Below are positions 9,994 through 18,280 of a stretch of 64,000 nt of DNA, piece after piece. Where the stretch lies: positions 620,001 through 684,000 of the forward strand of contig NZ_PXZH01000001.1 in NCBI RefSeq assembly GCF_003950325.1. Direction: 5' to 3'. The position numbers and the translations under genes were made by a program. Source of the stretch: Vagococcus humatus (GTDB taxonomy: Bacteria > Bacillota > Bacilli > Lactobacillales > Vagococcaceae). The notes below the pieces were generated by a model. It was not told where the DNA came from. It ran no database searches and saw only the letters and a list, made by a program, of their open reading frames with translations. Each line of letters opens with the position of its first letter. Position 1 is the first letter of the stretch.

Positions 9994-10852
9994 TATTTCG
10001 GCTCTCCTTTCTTAATCATAAGTAAAACATCTTCAATAGATGCTAGTTTAACCACAAGTTCTGGATATTCTTGCTGAAACTTTTGCCGATTATCAATTAA
10101 ATATTCATAGGAGTGTGGACGTCTTCTTTCATACAAATAAGGAAACTCTCCTAATTCTTCCCGTTGACGTTTAGTCAGATTAGCTAAACCATAATGACTT
10201 TGTAATTCATCTTTACTTAATTCAAAACAAATTTTCCCTTGATCTATAAACAAGATATAATCTGCTATCTTTTCAATATCTGTTGTTATATGAGAAGAAA
10301 ATAAAATTCCTTCCCCTTCTTCTTCTAAATAATTTTGAAACATATCTAAAATATCATCACGAGAAACAGGATCTAGTCCTGAAGTAGGCTCATCTAAAAT
10401 TAACAATTTAGGTTTATGACTTAACGCTGCAATAATTTTAAGTTTAGCCTTCATTCCTGTTGATAATTCCCCTAAAGTTTTAGACAACTCTATTTTTTCA
10501 GCCTGTAACCTCCAAACAAATAACCGGTCATCCCACTGTTTAAATATGCTTTTAAAACATTCCCCACTTGTCTGACTGTAAAATGATTATTAAAATACAT
10601 CTCATCTAAAATAACCCCTAATTCTTCTTTCACTTGAACATCATTTTTTTTCATGTCTTGACCTAATAGGGTGACTTGACCAGTTGCTTCAGGTAACAAA
10701 TTTAACAGTGCTTTAAATAAAGTCGTTTTTCCTGCTCCATTTTCTCCTACCAAACCTACTACCATCCCTTTAGGAATAGTTAGTTCTGGAATATCTAGGG
10801 CAAAGCCTGGATAGTCTATTTTTAAATTAGTTATGCTTAAACACATGTCCAT
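9993..10852 (-). pseudogene. ABC transporter ATP-binding protein split by a -1 frameshift (disrupted or programmed)
   Basis: The first 120 codons (10852-10490) hold Walker A (GENGAGKTT, about residues 36-44) and stop at a TAG. The second frame (to 9993) holds the LSTGMK signature, Walker B LLILDEPTSGLD and the switch H in FSSHI. Reading the second frame upstream gives FKQWDDRLF, the normal continuation of such ATPases. The two frames therefore join at codons 104-105, where the message reads T TTA AAC. A -1 shift there gives a standard protein of about 286 residues. The second part has no ATG, only a TTG at 10487. This is either a one-base deletion in a T run, an assembly error, or programmed frameshifting. 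The gene overlaps the GntR gene upstream. Confidence 0.75.
10538..10544 (-). promoter_or_regulatory. Putative -1 slippery heptamer T TTA AAC
   Basis: On the minus strand TTTAAAC lies in frame as T TTA AAC (codons 104-105 of the first ATPase frame), the X XXY YYZ arrangement of known -1 frameshift sites. It sits exactly where the two ATPase frames must join. I see no strong downstream hairpin. Confidence 0.45.
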
Positions 10853-11235
10853 TATATATCGGTCCTTTCCTCTAACACTTGGCTAAAAATTTCTCGAAAC
10901 ATTGCCCCATCTACTCCATATATACTAGCTTCTTCTTTTAAAGCCCGTATTTGTTTTTTTAGCTCTTTTTGATAATTTTGCTGGATAAACAATCGGTCAA
11001 TTTGTCCTACATACATGCCTTTTCCTTTCACACTTACAACAAGATTTTCATTGATCAATTCATCGTAAGCTTTACGTGTAGTGATAACACTAACATCTAA
11101 GTCATTAGCTAACTTTCGGATAGATGGTAAAGCCTCTAAAGAGTTTAATTCTCCTAATAAAATTTGCTGTTTAATTTGTAAGTAAATTTGTTCATAAATA
11201 GGTTCTTTTGCTTGTATATCCACAACAATATCCAT
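10852..11235 (-). CDS. GntR-family transcriptional regulator, YtrA type
   Basis: This 127-residue protein has an N-terminal winged helix: PIYEQIYLQIKQQI, then PSIRKLANDLDVSVITTRKAYDEL, then the wing VVSVKGKGMYV. A short C-terminal helical tail replaces an effector domain, as in the YtrA subfamily that represses its own ABC-transporter operon. GAGGTGAATT-ATG supports the start. The stop overlaps the ATPase start (TAATGG). A perfect palindrome over its promoter is the probable operator. Confidence 0.9.
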   Translation of the reverse strand: MDIVVDIQAKEPIYEQIYLQIKQQILLGELNSLEALPSIRKLANDLDVSVITTRKAYDELINENLVVSVKGKGMYVGQIDRLFIQQNYQKELKKQIRALKEEASIYGVDGAMFREIFSQVLEERTDI

Positions 11236-11259
11236 AATTCACCTCTTAGCATATATAAT

Positions 11260-11302
11260 CATTCTGTGTATATATAGTATACACAGTCAGCTTATTTGTC
11301 AA
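11260..11302 (-). promoter_or_regulatory. Promoter and palindromic operator of the GntR/ABC operon
   Basis: TGTGTATA-N5-TATACACA (11265-11285) is a perfect 8+8 palindrome. On the minus strand TTGACA (11302-11297), a 17-base spacer and TACTAT form a promoter whose -10 lies inside the palindrome. Autorepression by the GntR protein is the simplest reading. Confidence 0.75.
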
Positions 11303-11324
11303 TCATTTTTTCTCTCTTATAATA

Positions 11325-11371
11325 AAAAAACAGACTGAGGAAATCACTACCTGCTCCTCAGTCTGTTTTTT
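11325..11371. terminator. Terminator after the small 11.4-kb gene
   Basis: AAAAAACAGACTGAGG (11325-11340) pairs with CCTCAGTCTGTTTTTT (11356-11371): a long perfect stem with A/T tracts on both sides. Confidence 0.85.
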
Positions 11372-11376
11372 AACTT

Positions 11377-11610
11377 TTAACGAATAACTTCTTTCACATG
11401 ATATCCTTTAACATCTTTTTCATGATCATTGGTTTTTTGATCTGATAAATCAAATAAAACATGTTCCCCATTTTCCTCATCTAGTACAATAACTAACTGT
11501 CCAGGAGGATGATATTTAACATGATCTACTTGAGCGGTTCGATATAATTCTTTCGTATCCACATTAGTTGCCAAGGCATTTCCTCGGTTAAAAAAGACTA
11601 ATTCTTCCAT
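11377..11610 (-). CDS. Small hypothetical protein
   Basis: The product is 77 residues, acidic and soluble, starting MEELVFFNRGNALATNVDT, with no membrane segment or known motif. The frame also has a GTG at 11619, but AGGTGGAGGCA precedes the ATG at 11610, so I use that. It stands alone with its own strong terminator. I do not recognise the family; it looks like a small conserved Lactobacillales protein. Confidence 0.6.
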   Translation of the reverse strand: MEELVFFNRGNALATNVDTKELYRTAQVDHVKYHPPGQLVIVLDEENGEHVLFDLSDQKTNDHEKDVKGYHVKEVIR

Positions 11611-11760
11611 TGCCTCCACCTACTCTTTCTCTGATAGCTTTTATTTAATTATAACATAAGCCTCAACTTTTATAAATATTACCCTATTAATGTAACGAAA
11701 CTTGGTTCATCTCACTAGATATAGTATGATATCTGTATCATTAAAAGGAGTGTGACCTTT

Positions 11761-12291
11761 ATGTATCTTGAAACCAAGCGGCTTATTATACGTCCCTATC
11801 AATCAAAAGATGTCAAAGCAGCAGCTAATTATTTAATGGACCCTATTGTTATGCACTACCTTCCAGAAAAATTTTCTTCCTTAACAAAGGTTAAAGACTT
11901 TACCGAAAAAGAAAGCCAACACGGTCGCTATTTTCCTGTTTGTTTAAAAGAAACTGACCAGCCTATTGGACACCTTTATTTTGAAGCTTTTTTCGGTAAG
12001 CATAGTTATGAAATTGGCTGGGTGTTTCAGCAAGATGTATGGCAAAAAGGATATGGATATGAAGCAAGCTTTGCCTTACTAGATACCGGCTTTAAGCAAA
12101 AAAATATTCACCGAGTAATCGCCACTTGTCAACCTGAAAATACCGCATCTTATCACCTGATGGAAAAACTGCAAATGCGAAGAGAAGGCGAGTTTAAACA
12201 GTGTATTCCTGCCCAAAATGGTTGGTGGGATGAATACTATTACGCTATTTTACAAGAAGAATGGCTCAAAAAATATCCGCACTCTCTTTAA
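11761..12291 (+). CDS. GNAT acetyltransferase, RimJ/RimL type
   Basis: This 176-residue protein starts MYLETKRLIIRPYQSKD, the typical beginning of the RimJ/RimL-like branch. The acetyl-CoA region YEIGWVFQQDVWQKGYGYEA and the NTASYHLMEKLQM motif follow. These enzymes acetylate protein N-termini, small amines or antibiotics; the substrate is open. A GTG at 11752 is in frame, but AAAGGAG lies one base before it and 10 bases before the ATG at 11761, so I choose the ATG. Confidence 0.85.
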   Translation: MYLETKRLIIRPYQSKDVKAAANYLMDPIVMHYLPEKFSSLTKVKDFTEKESQHGRYFPVCLKETDQPIGHLYFEAFFGKHSYEIGWVFQQDVWQKGYGYEASFALLDTGFKQKNIHRVIATCQPENTASYHLMEKLQMRREGEFKQCIPAQNGWWDEYYYAILQEEWLKKYPHSL

Positions 12292-12310
12292 AAAGAGGCG
12301 GATATTTTTT
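12268..12310. terminator. Bidirectional terminator between the GNAT gene and glmS
   Basis: ATATCCGC pairs with GCGGATAT, with an inner CTCTTT/AAAGAG pairing and A/T tracts on both sides. It overlaps the end of the GNAT gene. Confidence 0.75.
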
Positions 12311-12315
12311 GTTTA

Positions 12316-14124
12316 TTATTCCACTGTCACACTTTTTGCTAAATTACGTGGTTTATCTACATCTAAGCCACGGTTTAAAGAAGTGTAGTAAGCTAAGTAT
12401 TGAGTAGGTAACACTGTGATAAGAGGAGTTAACAGTGAATGAACCTTTGGTAAAACAATGGTATCTTGTTCTGTTGCATATTGTTCAGACACAAGAGAAA
12501 TCACTCGGGCTCCCCGACTTTCTACTTCTTTCATATTACCTCTTGTATGATCTAAGGTGCTTGCTTCTGTTAATAAAGCAATCACTGGGGTTTCATTTTC
12601 AATTAAGGCAATCGGACCATGTTTTAATTCTCCCGCTGCGTACCCTTCACAATGAACATAAGAAATTTCTTTTAATTTTAGCGCAGCTTCTAGTGCTACA
12701 TAATAATCTAACCCTCTTCCAATATAGAAAGCATGGGCCTGATCTGAGATGACTTCTTTAGCTAATTCTTCAAACTGACCTTTTTCAGCCATAACTTCTT
12801 CTAATCCTGATGCTACTAGACTTAATTCGTGAGCTAAGTCAAAAGAAAGAGCTAACTCATTTTGTAGCGATTGACCTAAGACATTAGCTAAAATTGCTAA
12901 AACAGCTAATTGAGCAGTATAAGCTTTCGTTGAAGCAACTGCAATTTCAGGTCCTGCATGAAGAAGTAAGGTATGACTGGCTTCTCTTGATAAAGTAGAA
13001 CCAGGTGTATTAGTCATAGTCAAAGTCGGATACCGGTCCGCAACTTGGACAAGCACTTGACGACTATCAGCTGTTTCACCACTCTGACTTAAAAAGATAA
13101 AGAAAGGAGACTTGGTTAAAAGTGGCATATGATAGCCAAATTCACTGGCAATATGGACTTCTGTTGGGATATGAGTCAAGGTTTCAAATAATTTTTTCCC
13201 TACTAAACCAGCATGATAGCTAGTGCCGCAAGCTACAATATAAATACGGTCACTTGCTTTTAACTGGTCTAGCACTTCCTTTGAAATAGTTAAATTGCCA
13301 TGCTCATCTAGATATTTAGATAAAATGCGGCGAATAACAGCCGGTTGTTCTTCCATTTCTTTTAACATGTAATGCTCATAGGTGCCTTTTTCTAAGTCTT
13401 GACTGTCTAATTCAGCTGTATAAGGGGCACGTTCCACTTTTTCTCCTGCTAAACTTTCAATCTGATAACTAGACTTAGTTAATACCACAATTTCTCCGTC
13501 TTTAATTTCAACAAATTGGTTAGTTTTTTCAATCATAGCCATCGCATCACTACAACATCCGTGGAAATCTTCTCCTACACCAATAAGTAACGGACTTTTA
13601 TTTTTAGCTAAATAAATAGCCTCGGGATTTTTTTTATCTACTAAAGCGAAGGCATAAGAACCTTTTATTAGCGTTAAAACTTGTCTTAACCCCTCTTTAG
13701 CATCTAATTGATGTTGAGCTACTAATTGACTAATCAACTCTACTACTATTTGCGTATCTGTACAATCTTCTCCTAGCACTCCTTTTGATAATAACTGTTT
13801 TAATTCTTGATAGTTTTCAATCACACCATTATGAACTAAAACAAACCGGCCATCACTCGATTGATGAGGGTGAGCATTTTCCTCAGTTGGTTTACCGTGA
13901 GTTGCCCAACGAGTATGTCCTATCCCCATGGTTCCATCTATTTCTGGTGCTAATTTTTCTTCTAAATGAGCAATTCTACCAACAGATTTAATTAGATAAT
14001 CTGTTTCAGTATTATGAATAAAAATACCAGCTGAATCATAGCCTCGGTATTCTAATTTTTTTAACCCTTGAACTAATGTCTCTGTTGCCCCACCTTGACC
14101 AATGATTCCAACAATTCCACACAT
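12316..14124 (-). CDS. glmS: Glutamine--fructose-6-phosphate aminotransferase (isomerizing)
   Basis: GlmS makes glucosamine-6-phosphate from fructose-6-phosphate and glutamine, the entry to UDP-GlcNAc and the cell wall. The 602-residue product has Cys2 as the glutaminase nucleophile (MCGIVGIIG), the RWATHGKPTEENAHPH glutamine site and two SIS domains (CGTSYHAG, SQSGETADS). It ends in the conserved DKPRNLAKSVTVE. I see no glmS ribozyme upstream. The promoter region instead has NagR-like half sites. It works with glmM further along. Confidence 0.97.
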   Translation of the reverse strand: MCGIVGIIGQGGATETLVQGLKKLEYRGYDSAGIFIHNTETDYLIKSVGRIAHLEEKLAPEIDGTMGIGHTRWATHGKPTEENAHPHQSSDGRFVLVHNGVIENYQELKQLLSKGVLGEDCTDTQIVVELISQLVAQHQLDAKEGLRQVLTLIKGSYAFALVDKKNPEAIYLAKNKSPLLIGVGEDFHGCCSDAMAMIEKTNQFVEIKDGEIVVLTKSSYQIESLAGEKVERAPYTAELDSQDLEKGTYEHYMLKEMEEQPAVIRRILSKYLDEHGNLTISKEVLDQLKASDRIYIVACGTSYHAGLVGKKLFETLTHIPTEVHIASEFGYHMPLLTKSPFFIFLSQSGETADSRQVLVQVADRYPTLTMTNTPGSTLSREASHTLLLHAGPEIAVASTKAYTAQLAVLAILANVLGQSLQNELALSFDLAHELSLVASGLEEVMAEKGQFEELAKEVISDQAHAFYIGRGLDYYVALEAALKLKEISYVHCEGYAAGELKHGPIALIENETPVIALLTEASTLDHTRGNMKEVESRGARVISLVSEQYATEQDTIVLPKVHSLLTPLITVLPTQYLAYYTSLNRGLDVDKPRNLAKSVTVE

Positions 14125-14160
14125 AACTTGAACCTACCTTTTATTTTAAATTGGTTTACA

Positions 14161-14253
14161 AATGGTATACCTGTTTATTAATTAGTTAACATACAGTATA
14201 TTAATAGTTATTGTTTTATTTGTCAACATTTTTTTGAAATGGTCTATATCGAT
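14161..14253 (-). promoter_or_regulatory. glmS promoter with NagR-like sites
   Basis: TTGACA (14226-14221), a 17-base spacer and TAATAT (14203-14198) form the promoter. AAATGGTATACC (14160-14171, in the leader) and AATGGTCTATATCGAT (14238-14253, upstream of -35) resemble halves of the nagB operators. Joint control of glmS and nagB is possible but unproved. Confidence 0.5.
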
Positions 14254-14307
14254 AAATTGTTATCTAAATCCTTATAAATAAAACTTTCTTAAGTAAATAA
14301 ACCAACT

Positions 14308-14348
14308 AAAAAAACGATTCATTTGACTAAAAGTCAAACGAATCGTTT
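14308..14348 (-). terminator. Terminator after the Bcr/CflA efflux gene
   Basis: AAACGATTC-A-TTTGACT pairs with AGTCAAA-C-GAATCGTTT around AAA, followed by seven T on the minus strand. Confidence 0.85.
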
Positions 14349-14355
14349 ATAGCTA

Positions 14356-15549
14356 CTATTTTACCCACTTCAAACAAAGTAATGCGAAAAGTAACATGAC
14401 TGAACTAAATAAAGGTAAAGTCATAATAGAGCCTGTATGAAGGATGCCAATGACAAATGTGCTAAGACTGACTAATATGTAATATCCTAAACTTAAAAAT
14501 GCCCCAGCTATCCCAACGGTATCTGAAAAATTAACCAAAGCTAAACTTAAACAGTTAGGCAATGCCATTCCTATTCCAACTAACATAATAAAAACACCTA
14601 CTATATAACCAAGCAATTGACTGGATAAAGAAAGGGATAAACTAGCTGTTACAATCATACAAAACGAACCTATCAAAGAGACACGAATTCCTTGTGTCAT
14701 AATTTTTTTAGCTGACAAACGTTTTAAACCTCGATTAGATAGTGCAGCCCCTAGAACTGTAGCTAATGCTACCACTACTCCCATAAATCCATACTGACTT
14801 TGACTAAAATGAAAGCTTTCTATAAAAATAGTCGGAGCTTCAGAGTGATAACTAAACAAAATCCCGTTAAATAAGCCAATTAACACACCAAAGGCTACAG
14901 TATATGAATCTGTCATCATTTTCTTGCTGATAGCCATCACTTCTTTTGCACTAAAACGAGGTAAGTTAGCTGGTTGTGTTTCAGATAATTGTTTAACACT
15001 CCAAACTAGCAACATCATCCCCATTATCACTAAGAAAAGAAAAACAGCGCGAAAGCCATAATACTGTCCAATAATCCCACCAATTAAAGGTCCAATCGCT
15101 GGTGAAAAGGCTAGAGCAGCTGAAATTTTGCCAAATAATTGATGTCGCTGATTACCATGATAGTTATCTCTTAAAATAGTTTGAGTGGTAACAGAACCTG
15201 TACTTGCCCCAAAAGCTTGAATAAACCGTGCCACAAAAAGAGTCCCAATCTGATTAGATACCAGACAAAAGAAACAGCCTAAAATGTAGATAAAAATCCC
15301 GATATTCATAGCTTTTCGCCGGCCGATATAATCAGAGATGATTCCCCAAAAAAATACCCCTATAGCAAAAGCTAAAAAATAAATACTCAAAGTTAATTGA
15401 GCTAAGTTTAAAGGTACTTGGTAACCTTTCGCAATCTCGGTTAGAGAAGGCGTATAAATAGTCTCGCTAATTTGCGGAAAACCTACTAAACATATTAGTA
15501 GAGCTAAATTAATTTGTTTACTTGATAATGTTTCCATGTTTTTTTCCAT
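14356..15549 (-). CDS. Bcr/CflA-type multidrug efflux MFS transporter
   Basis: The 397-residue protein has about 12 membrane segments. The Bcr/CflA features are ISETIYTPSLTEIAK in the first loop, GIISDYIGRRKAM (loop 2-3 motif A), RFIQAFGASTGSV (motif B region) and SPAIGPLIGG (motif C, the antiporter signature). It probably exports drugs or metabolites by proton exchange. GGAGAATTTTT-ATG fixes the start. A 24-codon ORF with its own strong ribosome binding site ends 18 bases upstream and probably belongs to the regulation of this gene. Confidence 0.9.
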   Translation of the reverse strand: MEKNMETLSSKQINLALLICLVGFPQISETIYTPSLTEIAKGYQVPLNLAQLTLSIYFLAFAIGVFFWGIISDYIGRRKAMNIGIFIYILGCFFCLVSNQIGTLFVARFIQAFGASTGSVTTQTILRDNYHGNQRHQLFGKISAALAFSPAIGPLIGGIIGQYYGFRAVFLFLVIMGMMLLVWSVKQLSETQPANLPRFSAKEVMAISKKMMTDSYTVAFGVLIGLFNGILFSYHSEAPTIFIESFHFSQSQYGFMGVVVALATVLGAALSNRGLKRLSAKKIMTQGIRVSLIGSFCMIVTASLSLSLSSQLLGYIVGVFIMLVGIGMALPNCLSLALVNFSDTVGIAGAFLSLGYYILVSLSTFVIGILHTGSIMTLPLFSSVMLLFALLCLKWVK

Positions 15550-15567
15550 AAAAATTCTCCTAATTAA

Positions 15568-15642
15568 TTAATAGCTGGGAAAAAAACATCCTGTGAAGGG
15601 AAACGGTGGTATCATGATTTTTATCCAATTATAAAAGTTCAT
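15568..15642 (-). CDS. 24-codon leader ORF upstream of the efflux gene
   Basis: A 24-residue ORF starts MNFYNWIKIMIPPFPF and ends in PSY. It is preceded by GAGGTGATAAC, close to the full anti-Shine-Dalgarno complement and stronger than the site of the efflux gene itself. It ends 18 bases before the transporter ATG. It contains two PP/PF turns and three phenylalanine-rich stretches. Its placement matches leader peptides that control resistance genes by ribosome stalling. It has no similarity that I recognise. Confidence 0.6.
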   Translation of the reverse strand: MNFYNWIKIMIPPFPFTGCFFPSY

Positions 15643-15689
15643 GTTATCACCTCTTTCTTATTTATTTTTTAGTATTTAAACGAAAACCT

Positions 15690-15718
15690 ATTATAGCTTA
15701 AATCCCCTGTTAAAGAAA
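15690..15718 (-). promoter_or_regulatory. Promoter of leader ORF and efflux gene
   Basis: TATAAT (15695-15690 on the minus strand) lies about 50 bases before the leader ORF. The -35 is weak (TTTCTT at 17 bases). Confidence 0.5.
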
Positions 15719-15724
15719 GACCCA

Positions 15725-15762
15725 TAAAAAAATAGGTGATCTTGATTAACCAGATCACCTAT
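15725..15762 (-). terminator. Terminator after glmM
   Basis: ATAGGTGATCT pairs with AGATCACCTAT, with TTTTTTT on the minus strand. It ends the cdaA-cdaR-glmM unit. Confidence 0.85.
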
Positions 15763-15790
15763 CACTTTTAACTTTATTAAAATAAACGAC

Positions 15791-17149
15791 TTAATCAATA
15801 CCAATTTCTTTACGAACTACAGCTGAAATAGTATCTACATAATAATTAACTTTTTCGATGGTAGGAGCTTCAGCCATCACCCGTAGCAATGGTTCTGTTC
15901 CTGAAGGGCGAACTAAAATCCGGCCATCGCCGTCCATTTCTTTTTCAGCTTGTTCAATCGCTTCTTTAATTGCTGGCACATCCATGGCACCATTTTTATT
16001 GGATACTTTAATATTGACTAATTTTTGAGGGTATTCTTCAATCTCTGCTGCTAATTCAGATAATTTTTTACCTGTTTGATTCATAACATTCATTAATTGA
16101 ATACCAGATAAAATACCATCACCTGTAGTATTATAATCTAAAAAGATCATATGGCCAGACTGCTCTCCCCCTAAATTATAACCATTTTTACGCATTTCTT
16201 CTACTACGTAACGGTCTCCTACTTTAGTGGTAATAGCATTCATCCCTGCCGCTTCGACTGCTTTATGGAACCCTAAATTACTCATAACAGTTGAAACAAT
16301 CGTATTTTTTTTCAATTTGTTTTGCTCAAATAAGTATTTACCACAGATATACATAATTTTATCCCCGTCAACAATCTGACCAGTTTCATCCACAGCAATT
16401 ACGCGGTCGCCGTCTCCGTCAAAGGCTAATCCTAAATCAGCTTGTTTATCTACTACAAAACTAGCTAATTGTTCTGGATGAGTAGAACCTACCCCATCAT
16501 TGATATTCAGCCCATTAGGTTTCGTTCCCATTGTATAAAAGTCAGCTTCTAAATCTGCAAACACTCGGCTAACAATCGGAGAAGTCGCTCCATTAGCAGC
16601 ATCTAAACAAACTTTCATACCTTCTAAATTGTGTGTAACTGTTTCAGTTAAAAATTGCGAATATTTAATCAGGCCTTCTGGAAAATCATCTAGCATTCCC
16701 AATCCTTCAGCTGAAGGACGAGGTAATTTATCTTCTGTTCCGTCTAGTAAAGCTTCAATTTCTAATTCTTGTGCATCCACTAGTTTAAAACCATCAGGAC
16801 CAAAGAATTTGATACCATTATCTTGAGCAGGATTGTGCGAAGCTGAAATCATCACCCCTGCTGCTGCTTCCTGTAAACGAGTCAAATAGGCAACTGCGGG
16901 AGTTGAAATAACACCTAATTGAAACACTTCAATCCCTACGGATAACAGACCAGCTACAAGTGCTTGTTCTAACATTTGTCCAGAGATACGCGTATCTCTT
17001 CCAACTAGAACTCGAGGCATTTCTTCACTGTCTCGGTTGTGTTGACATAAAACATATCCTCCACAACGTCCTAATTTAAAAGCCAACTCTGGTGTTAGTT
17101 CTTGATTAGCTATGCCTCTCACACCATCAGTTCCAAAATATTTTCCCAT
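15791..17149 (-). CDS. glmM: Phosphoglucosamine mutase
   Basis: GlmM interconverts glucosamine-6-phosphate and glucosamine-1-phosphate. The 452-residue product has the N-terminal GTDGVRG, the phosphoserine loop SASHNP (about residues 102-107), the metal loop DGDGDR and the C-terminal [30 protein letters not shown] supports the start. It is the last gene of the cdaA-cdaR-glmM operon. In related bacteria GlmM binds and inhibits CdaA, so the gene order reflects a physical link between wall-precursor and c-di-AMP synthesis. Confidence 0.97.
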   Translation of the reverse strand: MGKYFGTDGVRGIANQELTPELAFKLGRCGGYVLCQHNRDSEEMPRVLVGRDTRISGQMLEQALVAGLLSVGIEVFQLGVISTPAVAYLTRLQEAAAGVMISASHNPAQDNGIKFFGPDGFKLVDAQELEIEALLDGTEDKLPRPSAEGLGMLDDFPEGLIKYSQFLTETVTHNLEGMKVCLDAANGATSPIVSRVFADLEADFYTMGTKPNGLNINDGVGSTHPEQLASFVVDKQADLGLAFDGDGDRVIAVDETGQIVDGDKIMYICGKYLFEQNKLKKNTIVSTVMSNLGFHKAVEAAGMNAITTKVGDRYVVEEMRKNGYNLGGEQSGHMIFLDYNTTGDGILSGIQLMNVMNQTGKKLSELAAEIEEYPQKLVNIKVSNKNGAMDVPAIKEAIEQAEKEMDGDGRILVRPSGTEPLLRVMAEAPTIEKVNYYVDTISAVVRKEIGID

Positions 17150-17182
17150 TTTTCCTTTACCTCCTGATCCTTCTAAAAACCA

Positions 17183-18280
17183 TTATTCTTCTTCAGTGCT
17201 TGTTTCTGCTGAAGGCACCTGTGAATCAGTCTCGTCAGAGCTATTCGACGACTCTGATTGACTACTCGTCGATTCCTTAGATTCTGATTTGTTAGGTTTA
17301 GGCTTAGAAGTCTCTTCTGTTTTCGTTTCTTTTTCTTTAAAAACCGGTATAATCTTAACCTCAACAGACGTAGGATCAACAAGAATCCCACTTGGTGCAT
17401 GTAAACGCAATGTTTGCGTTGTTTCTTCTTGAATACGGTTGACATTCACCTCTACTGCTAGGCTAGTTAGTGGGTCTATTAAATTGAGCGGTCCACTTAT
17501 TTTAACATTTTCTTGTAAAATTTCAAAATTATATTTTTCTACCCCTTCCCCAAGGGTCCCTTTTTGACTAAGAACTAAGGGGATTTCCTTTGAAGGCATC
17601 TCCACCTGAATTGTTACCGTAACGGTTGTAGGTACAGCAATAATGCTTAACCGATTTTTCATCTTGTCTAAGGCTATCACATCCACTTTTTTAGATGTAT
17701 TATTATCAATGTTTCTTAAATCATCAATTGGAGCTACCACTTCTTCAATACTATCTAGTATAGAGCGGCCTGCTGTAATATCGATATTAGGAGGATCAAC
17801 ACTTACAGAGCCAATCTTATAGCCTTTTTTCAGCAAATCTTCATTGATTTTAGGGGTGACGGAAAAAGTCTTGGTCAAACGCTTTTCTACTGTGACATGA
17901 ATCGTTTTATTTTTAAGAGTTCCCTCTACAGCATTGTTTAGATTGACCACTTTCAAAGGCACTTCAAAGGTTCCTTCTTTGTACTTAGTCAAATCTGCCT
18001 CTACTTGAAAATTTCTAGTATTAGGATCTGATTCAATATCTAACAAAACTTTATTCGCACTTTTTAAATAAACTGTGGTTGTTTCTTCATAACCAGAAAC
18101 AAAATATTTATTTTCGTCATAGTTTAATTTAATCGGAACTTTTTCAGTCGTTGCACTTAAACTAGTATCTGTTGGAAGGTGTTGCATTCTTTTTTCAGAA
18201 TTAGCATTAAAAAACAGTAACAAGGCAAAAAACAAAGCCAATAATTTAGCAAACCACTTACTGTTGTTTACCTTATTCAT
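17183..18280 (-). CDS. cdaR: CdaR (YbbR-domain) regulator of c-di-AMP synthesis
   Basis: This 365-residue protein has one N-terminal membrane segment (about residues 10-26, WFAKLLALFFALLLFF), then repeated YbbR domains of about 80 residues each. The low-complexity Ser/Glu/Thr tail starts near residue 320. YbbR domains face outward and CdaR modulates the CdaA diadenylate cyclase. The start overlaps the end of cdaA by 8 bases; glmM follows. The acidic serine-rich tail is longer than in many relatives and produces spurious open frames in other phases. Confidence 0.93.
   Translation of the reverse strand: MNKVNNSKWFAKLLALFFALLLFFNANSEKRMQHLPTDTSLSATTEKVPIKLNYDENKYFVSGYEETTTVYLKSANKVLLDIESDPNTRNFQVEADLTKYKEGTFEVPLKVVNLNNAVEGTLKNKTIHVTVEKRLTKTFSVTPKINEDLLKKGYKIGSVSVDPPNIDITAGRSILDSIEEVVAPIDDLRNIDNNTSKKVDVIALDKMKNRLSIIAVPTTVTVTIQVEMPSKEIPLVLSQKGTLGEGVEKYNFEILQENVKISGPLNLIDPLTSLAVEVNVNRIQEETTQTLRLHAPSGILVDPTSVEVKIIPVFKEKETKTEETSKPKPNKSESKESTSSQSESSNSSDETDSQVPSAETSTEEE

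Noticed and set aside
10487-10487. Independent start (TTG at 10487) for the second half of the ABC ATPase
   Set aside because: No ribosome binding site, and homologous sequence extends further upstream in the same frame to the heptamer, so a frameshift explains it better.
14125-14355. glmS ribozyme upstream of glmS
   Set aside because: The leader is short and AT-rich and I could not find the ribozyme core; a promoter and NagR-like sites explain the region better.
17173-17445. Open frame rich in Arg/Lys overlapping cdaR on the same strand
   Set aside because: It is an out-of-phase reading of the Ser/Glu-rich cdaR tail, with no ribosome binding site or recognisable product.
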